This document shows positions 10,568 to 22,138 of a DNA stretch of 64,000 bases, one piece after another. A model generated the notes under the pieces. That model was not told the origin of the DNA. It ran no database searches and was given only the letters and a program-made list of their open reading frames with translations. The DNA comes from Vermamoeba vermiformis (Eukaryota > Tubulinea > Echinamoebida). The position numbers and the translations under genes were made by a program. The stretch is taken from assembly GCA_045837725.1 (NCBI GenBank), contig JBEWZL010000056.1, positions 434,001-498,000 of the forward strand, given 5' to 3'. Within the stretch, counting starts at the first letter, position 1, and the number at the start of each line of letters is the position of its first letter.

Positions 10568-12990
10568 ATGCAGTTATTTCTTATTCGTTACAGTTCAAAA
10601 CACCGTAAGGCTGGATGTCGACTCCAGGTAATAATTAATTAATTCAATGCAAAAATTAGGCTTAAGATAATTGCTAAAATTACGTAGTTACTGAAACAAA
10701 GTAGAAAAAAATTATTAATTATTAATTTAAAAATTAACCGCGGAAATTATCTAATCCTGCAGCTAACATCTTTTTGAAGCTCAATCAGACGTAGACGAGA
10801 TTCTTCGATTTTTTTCAGGCTGCACGGCCCTTGGAATAGAGGAAGGGCGTTATTTTTCGGCTACAATTCCACGCGAGGCGACCACACGAGAGATCTGCGA
10901 CGCTGCTACAAAAGTTCTCGCCATACCAGCGTGCGACGCGACTAAGCACTCATGGGAACTGCCGTGCTTATTCAACGGCTACGGTACAGGAAAGACTTTC
11001 ACCAATTTTTTCGCCACATCTTCGATCCGCGACTACTTGGCACGAAATCCGGTAAGGAACTAAAACAATTATAAAATCTAAATGTCTTATTAATCTGAAT
11101 TTAATAGTTGGAATATCCTGAGCTCAGAAATACGTTTGCAAATTGTTTTCGTATCTACTTAAAACAACAACCCTGTCAGATCTCGTACGACAATTTCTGC
11201 AGCGATGTACGCGAACAATTAGAGCCCAGTGTCGGATTATATCTCAAGTGGGCTATTGCCTCACAGTTGCTATATCCGCAAGATGATTTTATCATTCGCC
11301 GACCACGCAATTGCGGGTATATGATGCGGCAAGTGGTGAAAGAGGGCTTATTGGACAAGCTGCAGTACCCTGCTATCTTTGCAGCTTTCAGACAAAAGCA
11401 CAACATCGCCTCCGAGTAAGTTCATCTCCGTAATCATTTCGTTCACCGAACTTACTTGTTGTTTAGTGCACCAATTTGGATCTTCATCGCACACGATGGG
11501 ATGCAAGGGTTAACGGGCTACGACACACTTTTGAACCTCAAGGCCAAGTCAGAACCAAACACCATCAGAAATACAGAACTGCATCAGTATCTGATGGAAT
11601 CTATTGCGTTTGCTCAGGCAGCAAAGCAAGTTGGCATTAATGTGCTCAACATCTACTCTGGATCATTCCCACTCTACGTCACAGGGGTCTTAGAGGGTAC
11701 TGGACACCAATGGCGACCACTGACACTAGAGCCAATGTCAGTTGATGATGGCATAAAGCTTCTCTCCACAAAGCACCCACTGTTAGCAGACAAAATGAAC
11801 ACTGGTCCATTTAAACAAATGCTGTCACACCTTGGCAACATACCAGGCTTCTGGAAAGTGCTCTCTGAGATTATTGGCAAGAAAGTCAACCTAACCTTTG
11901 ATGCAAATACACTTGCAGATCTGAAGGAGCAACTAATCAGCAAGGTAAAAAGAAAGGCTCCCACTAGAGAAGTAATTAACACAATTATTTGTAGGTCAAT
12001 TGCATCTTTAGCTCAGAATGTAACCTGAATCTCCTATTGCTGCTTACAATTCAAGCTTGGACTTTTGATGAAGCCAGACAGCTGTTGCCAGCCACTAAAA
12101 TGCTCCATGCCTGTAGCCGACAACATGCAGGACATTCATTTTTACTCAACATGAGCTATTATGTACCTCCCATTCTGCTGCAGAGCCTGGCTGCAAGTTT
12201 TGAAATTGCTATTAAACGAATTGTGGAATACTTTCCAAACAGAATGCTGGCAGGTGAGTTCACATCAGACAACTTTAAAGAGTTCTGCATGGTCTTTTTT
12301 ACCTTAAAATGCAACCTGTTGCTGTCCCAAGGCATTCACAAGGTGTCTGTCAAAGAATTTTTCAAAGGTGCATGGATCCAACCAGAAGCTGTGGACATGG
12401 AAATCATGTTAGCACAAGATAATCACAAAGATCATGCTAAGCTGCACCACACTGATTCAGCCAAACTCCTGTCATTGACAAATGTCAAAACTGTTCTAGG
12501 TGAGGTGCTGGACTTGACAACAGATGCACCTGTGGCCATGCAGATGAGAAAGGATCAAACTGGAATCTTGCTCCTTGCTGATACATTGCTTCAATTCAAA
12601 ATGATGTATTTTGGCATTGGTGACGCTTTTGGGATAAATGATTTATCTTTTGAAAGTGAACAAAGACTGGCAGAGAATAGTCCATTAAGAAGTCAAGTCA
12701 AAGGCCACAAGTTCTTTGTTTACCTAACAAACTGTCAGATGACAAATGATGAACTGAAGAGAAACAACATTCAGCACAGCAATTCCATAATCATTTGTGC
12801 AAATAACCTCAAAGCAGTTTTTTCACCAACATTTGAGTATGCTACAGCCCATATCACAAGCACAGCAGTTGTTTCACTTGAAGACAGAACATCAACTGAA
12901 GAACTGTGCAAACCAAAAAAGCTCAAAAGAAGAAATACTGCTGAATCAGAATGTGATGACAGACAAAATAAGAAGCAAAAGGTCAAATAA
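10568..12990 (+). CDS. Crinkler-like P-loop NTPase with putative nuclease-like C-terminal part
   Basis: Five exons (10568-10604, 10819-11051, about 11108-11418, about 11466-11943 and 11993-12990) join in one frame of roughly 690 residues. The first ~65 residues (MQLFLIRY..., beta strands and a helix) could be a ubiquitin-like header. A Walker A (NGYGTGKT) follows, and a hydrophobic strand ending in Asp (IWIFIAHD) may be Walker B. The C-terminal part has ILLLADTLLQFKM, a strand ending in Q-x-K as in restriction-endonuclease-fold enzymes, and the protein ends with a bipartite basic NLS (KPKKLKRR...KKQK). Header + P-loop NTPase + REase-like toxin part is the plan described for Crinkler/RHS-type eukaryotic effectors; assignment is inference. 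Exons from about 11450 on are strikingly poor in CpG, whereas exons 1-2 are not. The frame is intact. Confidence 0.7.
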
Positions 12991-13030
12991 TTTGCGAGGT
13001 TTGGCTGTCTTTGTAACATTTTGTTTTATT

Positions 13031-15783
13031 CTAAGTAAAATCATAATATGTGTACTCCCTTTCAAAAAATAAAAATCTAGAGTTAGCCACAGCAGGGGCT
13101 GACCTTTCATGGCTTGAATGCCAGCTTAAAGTGTATGTGTGTGAATGCTGCTTTGTTTTCTGATCCACAAGTTGAAATAAACTGCCATCAGCTTCAATCA
13201 CACGTGTCAAATTGTGATAATGTGGATCCTAATAGAAAATCATTAGCATTGAACAACATAATTGCAATGGATTACCTTGAGTAATTTTGTTTGAACAACA
13301 GGCTGTTGTTGCAATGTCAGTAGATCCAATGTGAAATCTTCCTGAGTGGAGTGGAATAATATTATATTATCATCAACTGCCATTCTGACACGAACTTCAG
13401 ATCTGCCTCCCTCTGAGAACTGAATTCTTTTCATGAACACAAAATCCTTGTTGTAAATATCAAGCACACCATTGTCCACTTGTATAATGTATTGATGTGT
13501 GAACTTGTTGTAGCAATATGACCAGTTGTAACTTTCATTTTCTTTCTTAAATTTGTGCAAAGCCTGATTTGAATCTAAATCCCAAACAATCCCATCTGTG
13601 AACAGAACTCAGATTAGTGACATTCTTTAATCATTATGCAAAACAAACTTACCAAATAAAAGTATGTTTGCAGCAACAGCTTGAACTGTCAGAGCAAGCC
13701 TTCTATTTTTTTGGACACCAATGATTGGCACTGCGTTGATTTTGCCACAATGGTACAATTTCACTTCATATCCATCATAAAATGCAATTTTTGGAGGATT
13801 ATTTGGAGTTGATTCCAAGAAACACATGCTGAGTGTCTCCCTCAGGACACAGTCAGTCTCCAATAATTGTTTCTTGGCACAATTCCACAAGACCAGCACA
13901 GATCTGGTCATTTGATGTTGCCAAATAACAAGCCAGTTCTCATCCAGGTCCAAGTAGCGATAAAGTCTGCGATTTCTATTGAATTCACAACGCTGATAGT
14001 GACCTTTCATCCAGTTGTTGTAAAGTTGTGCTTCTTGAGCAAATTTTTTGTGCCAATTTGAAATTTGTTCTAATTTGAGTGATGGTTTGTACTTGATCAA
14101 GCAATTGCGTAGCATATTTGTTGTAATTTTGATTGATTTTGATACACAACTGAGCTCCATGACGTCATTCAGTGGCAAATGGTCACAAACAAGTTGAATA
14201 ATCTCCTGTGGCATTTCTGACATTTTGAAACTTGTTTCATTGAACCATGGAATTTCACCTGCAATTGAACAGAGGAATAAATCTCAAATTCTATATAAGG
14301 ACTAATCTTAAGCAAATATACCTTGTTTTGTTTCTAGTGCTATCTCATCCAGCAAGTATGGCACCAAGTCTTTGCCTAAATAGTCAACCACACGGTTGTA
14401 ATGTTGCATTTTCTTGCCTTGTCTAATGACCTCCTTAAATGCACAAAGATATGCTTGTCCAAAGTAATTCAAAAATTAGTATTTGTCCATATATGACGCA
14501 AAGACCTCACTTACCTTCATGTACTTTCGCATCTCCTTTTACATTGCACATGACAAAACGTTCTAGAGCAAAAACTCCTGACGCATCTCTGATAGAATAA
14601 AAGTATTAATCGATAAACAGCAACGTATTGAAAACGTTAGAACAAAACTGTAATAATGTTCGGCATACTGTTCGGCAAATAGAGGGACCAAGTACTCCTT
14701 CGGAATTAGTTGGACGAGATTTGCGTGATCATAGCGACTTATATAGTGCACAATATTCTCGCCTGCTGGTGTTTTAACTAAAAATGGAAATTTAGAAACG
14801 TTAACAAAAATAGATTGGATTAGACTTGTACCTTTCTCAAGACCCGGAAAAATAGTGAAATATTCGAATAGATTATCGTGTCCCAATTTCACGCAATAAA
14901 ATGCTGGTGAAATTGAAAACTCTCTGCATGGTTCAATTGAGATCCGTTCTTTGGTTAACATATCGAGGAGCTCATGTTTGGCCCCTGTTGATGCTGGACT
15001 GCCAAGAATAGCATAACTAAGCGATTCTCCTATAATTTATCAAATAATGTAAATACGGACTAATTGGCTGATCCGTTTTTACCGTTCTCGTTCAACGCAG
15101 ATGCGTCAGCGCCGCCTTCCAAAAGAGCTTCGAAAGCTTTAGGGTATCTAATTGCACGAAACAAACTAACGAAATTTCGTTCAATGAGCTGCTGAAATCC
15201 CTTGTGCGTCTTCATAAAGTCTTTTTCTTGAGGCATCCGCGCTCGATCTTTAGACATTCGTTAAAAGCAATCCCAAAAGCAAAAAAATCTTACTTATATA
15301 AATCTCCCACAGGTCGTTATTTAGTTTAGTATTCTCATCACGGAGAACGGATCTGCGGGCCAATAAAGTAGCGTGTTCAAATCTTTTCGCTTGAAGAGCC
15401 TGAAATCCATTTAATATAACGACTTCGCTATCATAATAATGCTTACTTGGTCTATGGCATATAGATATATATGATCCAAGCTCGTTGGAGGTGAAACTAA
15501 AGGATCGAGCAGATCTAGAAGCGTTTCGTCTTGAATATCTCCAACGAGGCTTCCAATAATTTTTAAATCATCCGAAGAATTAATATGTACTTGATTTTTC
15601 TCCGCTGCGTGCTTGAGAGTTTCAGCATTACCTTAAAATTGAAAAATTAAACTAAAATAGAAAAATCAATTACAAAGCTTACCGCTGCTCAATGCAGCTT
15701 TAATATCTTCTATCTATAATAAAATAAATATAATTGTTAACATTAAAAATTCTAAATACTATCGCAAATAGACTTACGTTCAT
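13031..15783 (-). CDS. Ankyrin-like / F-box protein with a C-terminal beta-rich domain
   Basis: About eleven exons; starts at the ATG at 15783 (two-codon first exon) and ends at a TAG at 13031-13033. The first half carries helix-turn-helix repeats of ankyrin type (for example FRAIRYPKAFEALLEGGADA, then ENIVHYISRYDHANLVQLI). After residue ~390 comes an F-box: MPQEIIQLVCDHLPLNDVME, then LSCVSKSI. The remainder has repeated strands with W/Y residues resembling a small propeller. F-box proteins bring substrates to SCF ubiquitin ligases through Skp1; ankyrins and the beta domain would bind the substrate. The intron at 14230-14263 joins the two halves in frame (GEIPWFNE...), which is why I treat it as one gene. 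Its 3' half lies in the CpG-poor block, its 5' half does not. It converges on the NTPase gene with 40 bases between stops. Confidence 0.7.
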
Positions 15784-15935
15784 TCAAGTTGATCTGGCAG
15801 TAAAACAGTGGCGTTAGCTTTTGCTTTCGATAACAAAGATAATTATATCTTTTGTGTCATTGCTTTCATCGATTAACAAAATGGCTATTTTTTAACCGGA
15901 AATTTCTCCTGCGCGGGAGAAAGAATATCGAACGT

Positions 15936-18134
15936 TTATTCCTTCTTCTTATTCAGCACAGGCTCTTCGTGCATTACATCAATCAAGTTCCATACAATAC
16001 TCAATACGCTAGCTATTGACGCCAAGCCAGCAAAGAACAAGCAAAGCCATGTAAAGCCGTAGTTGTCCGCGATCCACCCCGCCAACGGGAACACACCTAC
16101 AAATAAGCATATAAGAATATGTTTGACGTAAAGTATATAGATGTATCGTACCTGCTCCACCAAGGTTCACAAAGGCCGAAACAAAGCTGTAAGCAGTGCC
16201 TTCAAACTTCTCGTCCACGAGAATAGAGACACAGGGCGAGAGCGCAGCAGCCATGAAACAATAATGAACACCAATGCAAAGAATACCCACGAGAGGATGA
16301 ACAGTTGTAAGGCCTAGCATCATGAATCCAGTCACGCCAAAGAGGTTGCCAAGAGTGACGAGCCAACCGTTCAAACCAGTGCTGTCGACGAGCAAGCCGA
16401 AGAAAGGCGAGGCAATGAGGGCAGTAATATCGATCACGCTCACGAAGAAGTTGGAGGCATCGTCGTCAAAACCCCATTTTTGTGAGATATAGTCACTAAG
16501 GACGTGTTAGACAAAGGGTCGAAGTTGATACCTAGATCAAATCCGGTCTTACCTGGCCAATGAACGGAAGGCATAAACATCGCAGTAAATGCATACAGCA
16601 ATAACCGCACAGATCCAATAACGGGGTTGGAAGTTTCTAATATCTTTCAATGTGATCATCTGAGTGTGAGCCTCGTTTTCGACACGCGAGCTTTTAGCGA
16701 CGTTAGACTAGAAGTAGAACAACCAAGCTGAAACACACTTACTTTTTCTTCGCGCGCTTGTCCATGATGACATAAATAATGGTCGCCACAAGTGATAGGA
16801 CTGCTGTTATGGCGGCTGAAAGTGGCGTTAGTGTAAGGCATCGATGTGTCGCTTTCAGTTTAACTTACCGAACCACAGTGCCCAAATGTAATCTCCCATA
16901 TAGTCCGCAATAGCTGCTTCAGTATTGAAAGCAAATACTGAGCCCTAGAAAATTCAGATAAGTTGACCGTTTGACAAGATGACACGTGTCAAATGTCATG
17001 TATCACGTACCAAATGAGCTACGGTGTTCGTCATGCCCATCGCCTTCGCCAAGTGCTTGCCTTGGAACCATTCAACGCACATGCTATTTTGCACGACTAT
17101 AAGGTTGCGTTAGTATGCCTCATACGAAGCACAAATCAAGTTCAAATTTACCATAAGAAGACTCAGCTCCAATTCTAAGGAATAAAAGCGTTAGATTAAT
17201 GCATTTGCAAGAATAATGTCACGTACCCGTATATGAATCTACCGACTAACATGACAATAAACACGAAGAACGGATCCAGGTTGAAAAATCGATTGAGAGT
17301 TGGCGCCACCGCAAATATGACGGCGCCAAGGACAATAAGAAATCCAAATAACATTGCGCTCTTTCTATTGCCGATTCGGTCAATTAATACTCCTCCGCCA
17401 ATAACGAGGACGATGTTGGGAATGGCATAAATTGAAAAGAATAAACCGTAAAGGGACTTATTTAGCGATAGTTCCTATGAAGAAATATTTTGTTAATAAT
17501 TTTATGACATTAGCTATAATTTTATGCTTACTGATGTTAAATCGCCTTCAAGAGCCGAGACTGAATCATAAATGAAATAGCTTCCAAAAGCTAAGGAAAA
17601 AATAGCGTTAAAAGCTGCTCGAATTATATTTAAATATCACAATTATTACCTAAGAACGAAATACAAAATAAAATAACGATTTTGTAACACCAACCAACTC
17701 CGTAACCTGGTTCTCTAGGAGTAAATGTGCTCTCGTAGTCTGATTCATTAATAGAGCCAAATTGGTTATCTAAGAATGGCACGGCCTCTATTTTATCTTC
17801 GTCTAAAATTAAAAGTTTAGTTTATTTGTGATCGGATCCAGACTTTGACCAAATACAATTTTTATTCTGTATAAAGAACAATTCATAAAATGACAGGAGA
17901 ATTTATATTTAAATATTTAACGATTTGTTTATCCAACGAAAGTGTCAATTTAGATTTGACACACGATTGCGGTTACCTGCATCTTCGACCGTAGAGAGCC
18001 TAGTATAGTTACCACGTCGTTCAATTACTAAATTAGATCAAATTAATATCGGTATTGAAGTGATTTGGGACGGATCGAACGGTCTCGAACTACTTACCGA
18101 CATTCTTGGAGGTTGGGAAGTCTCGCATCGACAT
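15936..18134 (-). CDS. MFSD1-like major facilitator transporter
   Basis: About twelve exons give ~480 residues with 11-12 membrane helices. After a cytosolic N-terminal tail with acidic and Tyr-rich stretches comes AFGSYFIYDSVSALEGDL, matching the first helix of MFSD1 (GFGSYFCYD...AL), then PNIVLVIGGGVLIDRIG (motif A region), IGAESSYVVQNSMCVEWFQG, and near the end ILVDEKFEGTAYSFVSAFVNLG, again in MFSD1 order. Animal MFSD1 is a lysosomal dipeptide uniporter that works with GLMP, so a lysosomal/endosomal role is likely. It ends with a charged KKKE tail. Introns are 50-130 nt; the one near 16930-17000 carries the recurrent palindrome TGACACGTGTCA. Confidence 0.85.
16980..16991. repeat. Palindrome TGACACGTGTCA in an intron (copy 3)
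   Basis: Inside an intron of the MFSD1-like gene, with extra TTGACA and TGTCA half-sites beside it. Confidence 0.7.
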
Positions 18135-18393
18135 TTTCCAGTATCATATATAATATAAATAATAAATTAACTATTTATCTCCCGTGCTGTGCATTGCAAC
18201 AAAAGTTGGTTTAAATAAATTACCTGCGCAAAATAAATCTTTTCGTTTCTTCGCAATGCGATAAAGTTCCAAATATGGTTATCGATATGTCCATATAGTT
18301 GACCTCCTTATGAATCGAAAGTGCATTCACCAACACGAACGGATCGGGATCTCAGAAATTTTGGTGCACCAAGCTGTTTTTATTTCTATAATT

Positions 18394-19828
18394 CTATTCG
18401 TCGTTATTTTCTTCGTCTTCTTCTTCGCCTTCGGGCTTAGGAATAACTTTTGCCTCAGGATGGTCCTTCAAATAATTGCTAACGTGATAAAATTTGTAAA
18501 AGTCTTCTTCGATCAGATGCATCGGACCACAAATGATAAATGAATGCAACGGTGCTCCAATATTAATATATCTAAGTTCTTCTAATGTGCCAGACACGAT
18601 TGCTTGTGTCGGTTGACCGACTCTTGCGACAGCAAAGCATTTTGTTTCGGATCCGAGAACTAAAATAATTCATAAGCGTCAAATCCGAAGATAATATATC
18701 GTAAATTATCATACAATGTGTGTATATAATATGATATAATGAAAGGACGTACTGTTAGCTTTAACAATTTCTTCAGCTCCGATGAGTTGCTCAATGCACT
18801 GCATTGTGGTCATATAACGAGGAGGTTCGTAGATCTTTCGACCCCTAAGTGTATAATGGTTAGTATATATTATTATCATATCAGTAATATTATTAACTTC
18901 ATGCGATCGACAAAATAAAAAGCAACGGATCCGATCGTTCACTTACTTCATCAAGTTCTCAATAGACTGTTCTTTAACCTTAATATCTGAACCATATATT
19001 AATGTATTGTTATGAAAATAATGATAGCATATAAACTACGTACCTAATAAGCAGAGAGTATGAAAGCCATTATCTACGTTGATTTTGATCTTATCGTAGA
19101 ATGAAGTTGGTTTCCAAGTGTCAGTCCAGAACGGAATAGACACTGCTTGACCGAACAGATATAATTGCAGACCAGTAGCACCAATAGCATTCATAATGCT
19201 AGCGTTGTGGACGACCTAGATCGATTAGGTTATATTAATAAGAAATGATAATAGGAAGGATTTGTATACCTCCACTTTGAGATTTCTTTCGCGAGCACGC
19301 AATACCAAGTCAGCATGAGTTGTAGCACTAAAATTTGGATGCGATCAGAAACCAGATCGTGATCGAGATTGATATTCGCTTAATTACCCGAAGGGATCGC
19401 CTACTACGAGCATAGCGACTTCGTGACCTTGCGAAGCCTCGTCTAACATGGTATCTGCTTGTTGTTCAACGAAGTCACGATCAGCTTCAATGACTGGTCG
19501 ACCGTAGAAGGCTTCCTTTAATCGTAAAAAAATACATTAATCAACTGGTAATAATAGGTAGCTATTTAAATAGCTTATTATCAAAATTACTATTTTCTAG
19601 ACTGAAATAAAAATGAGATCGTAACGGAGATCGCAGACCAATCTCTTAACGGTTAGATTTTTAATACTGATACTAATCAATATTGCTTACCAATTTATCT
19701 CGAGAAATACCAAGAATAGAAGTGTATGATTCTAAATAGACGGATTTGCATTTCTTTACAATCTCCAAGCCCTTCACGGTGATGTCTTTTTCATCGCCAA
19801 GACCGAGACCAACCAAATATAATGTCAT
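18394..19828 (-). CDS. DPH5: Diphthine methyl ester synthase (DPH5)
   Basis: About seven exons, ~290 residues. The N terminus [20 protein letters not shown] is the diagnostic start of DPH5, followed by [11 protein letters not shown], the GDPFGATTHADL SAM-pocket loop, the [19 protein letters not shown] block and [16 protein letters not shown]. It uses SAM to methylate the modified His of elongation factor 2 in the diphthamide pathway, in the cytosol. The C terminus ends with an acidic low-complexity tail ([12 protein letters not shown]). It starts 84 bases from the divergently read unknown gene at 19913, so the two share a promoter. Confidence 0.95.
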
Positions 19829-19912
19829 TTTATGTTGTTGTACTTATTGAAGGTTAACTATTGTTTTCGGAAGCCCGATCTTATTTTATTTTGACAGATC
19901 ACGCGACCAGAG
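19829..19912. promoter_or_regulatory. Divergent promoter between DPH5 and the unknown gene
   Basis: Only 84 bases separate the two start codons, so both genes are probably driven from one short bidirectional promoter. Inferred from layout; no specific site is claimed. Confidence 0.35.
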
Positions 19913-21381
19913 ATGGACAAAGAAGTCTTTTTTCATACACTACCATTTCTTATTAAAATTAAAACTCTTGGATCAAGTCCATCAAGTGATATCTCAGCCA
20001 CACAAGATCAGCCGCCAACTCTCGATCATCTGTTGGATCTTTCCTCCAAAGAACTATTATTGAATGGCTATTGTTTATTCGCAACTACCGATACGAACAA
20101 AGTTATAGCATGTTGGGACAAGACTCCAAAAAATCGAACACAATCGGTAATTTCAAAAAATAATTCTAAAAAAATCCAAATAATAGCAATAACATCATAT
20201 ATCTCAAAATATAACTGCTTTGATCGTATGAAATTTATTTGCACCCATAATAAGCCATTAGCTGACTTTCACATTTTCGTAGAAATTCAAGCTTGAATTG
20301 GTGCGTACAAAAGCGAGGTAAGCCGTTATTTTAGTTCAAAAGATGCTTAATAACGCCCTTTTTACTCGAATTTAGCTATTATTCCTTGTTAGCTACATTA
20401 GAAGATAAATTCGAATACATTCTTGACCACTCACAAGTCACGAGGCTATCAATCTATCCAGCTATTGAAGGTGAATATCAACACCATTATTATATCACAC
20501 TCGGTACCTCTAAACAATTTTGTGAATATAGACGCAAAGAAAATAACAGAAACGCCGCTCGAGGAGCTCAAACCGCCCTACATTCGCTTTTCATTTCCGT
20601 TCGTTGCCTTACAAATCTACAAGCCATTTTCAATACCTAAGAACCTAGATAAAGAAGTAGTCGTCACTAAGTGGCAACAGCAATATGAAGAGCTATTCAA
20701 GTACGTCAATTTTCAAACTACATTCGGATGTACTAATGTACTATAAGATCACTACAAGTTATGCTGAAATCACTCAACGCGAACAAAATATCATCGCCTT
20801 TTGATATATCAGTATTAGATGGTATGTACATGGAACTTGAACGCAAAAATGACGCTTAACTTAAAATTGCAATGTAGATCCGACAGCGCGCATTAAAGCA
20901 CAACGAACTTCGTGGCTATCATTTATGGCCTCGCTACCAATATTAAACGATGTATCACCATTGTTTTTAGGCGCAGATAATGACAAGTACGTACAAGGTT
21001 AATGCATAACAGCAATTCTTTTGGTAATTAATTTTGTCGTGCAGAGAAATTGACGAAAGTTTAAGCGATCAATTGAACAAAACAGCAAATTACTTCAGTC
21101 AGGCACATATATCAAGCGATTCAACAAAGTATTTAGCGAACGCAACCGAACAACACATGAAAGCGATTGAAAAGCAAATTGACTCAAGTGTCGATGAGAT
21201 TTATGCAAGTTTCGAGCCAAAAAAGGAAAATAACAACAATAATAATAATAATAATTCGGAATCAAAATCAGACTCGTCGTTAAATCAGACAGAAATGATG
21301 AAAAATTTGCACGCACTTCAGAATCAATATATGGAACAGTTTGAAGCTAATTTAATGTTAAAATTATTGCCTACTAAATAA
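19913..21381 (+). CDS. Uncharacterised helical protein with an Asn-rich run
   Basis: Six or seven exons join in frame (19913-about 20148, a short exon near 20281-20316, then 20377 onward; last exon about 21046-21381), ~390 residues. I do not recognise the family. The N-terminal half alternates short strands and helices (HTLPFLIKIKTL, then ELLLNGYCLFATTDTNKVIACW); the middle has YIRFSFPFVALQIYKPF; the last ~130 residues are helical and probably coiled-coil, broken by an AAY-encoded Asn run (21232-21256). No signal peptide or membrane helix is seen, so it is probably cytosolic or nuclear. The pieces keep one frame across several standard introns, so I trust the gene more than any function. Confidence 0.6.
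21232..21256 (+). repeat. AAC/AAT trinucleotide microsatellite in coding sequence
   Basis: A run of AAC and AAT triplets inside the last exon of the unknown gene encodes nine consecutive Asn residues. Mixed codons suggest some age, but such tracts change length easily by slippage. Confidence 0.8.
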
Positions 21382-21680
21382 TTACATACTCGCCATTGTA
21401 AATAAATAGTAAATAATGCGGATCCATTGTTAGCTGTTGGAGTAACACGATACGATGAATTGTGCAATTAGAAGGGGCTAATTATTAGTTCCTAGTACTT
21501 GTTGTACTATTTTCTACTCCATGCCATTGCTCGGTTCGTTAGCCTAGGTAAGAATGTAACGCCAAATCCGGCGTAACAAGCTTAACACTTGATAAAATAC
21601 TATGTTAAGGTTAATATAAGATGTTACTTTAATACAATTGGGCTATAATTACATTGTGCGGTTAAGTTGTACGCTCCTCG
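21382..21680. other. Convergent 3' region without a gene
   Basis: About 300 bases between the convergent stops of the unknown gene and the SAP-like microprotein gene. It is AT-rich with AATAAATAG-like polyadenylation signals near 21400. I see no RNA gene or repeat. Confidence 0.4.
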
Positions 21681-22013
21681 CTATTTCCAACCGAGTGACG
21701 CCATCTGGTCTGAAACCTCTCCTTCAATTTCGTTATAATAAATTTCTATTATCTTCTCTATTAACTGCTCCTTAGTGGCATATGTTGGTACGGATATTCC
21801 TCGGTCTAATATAATTTCTTGGAGTGTTTCAACTGGCAGAGCTTCTAATCTGAACGGACTTGTGCTCGAACCACTCTACAACGACAATTTATCAGTAAAT
21901 TATTAATTTTTGGTGCTTTTAACAATAGCATCATAGTCTATGGCAAACTATTGGTCGTCAAAGCCGAGATTCAACATCCACCGATTTAAATGACCTACCG
22001 ACAGGCTATTCAT
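21681..22013 (-). CDS. SAP/LEM-like microprotein (about 72 residues)
   Basis: Two exons: 22013-21999 (ATGAATAGCCTGTCG) spliced to 21876-21681, ending in TAG. The core LPVETLQEIILDRGISVPTY followed by TKEQLIEKIIEIY has the helix-loop-helix spacing of SAP or LEM domains, which bind DNA or chromatin partners; the C terminus is acidic. Family assignment is by pattern only. The first exon is very short, so the start could instead lie elsewhere. It shares a 125 bp divergent promoter with the copine-like gene. Confidence 0.5.
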
Positions 22014-22138
22014 GTTTACAGCGCACAAAAGCTCTTATTAAGGACCACTAAGGACAGTTATAACAAATGTGCTTTCCCTCGTGCTTTGGTTGATAAAAAT
22101 TGGTGTCACTTCGATCGGTTTATTTTTTGCATCCCTCA

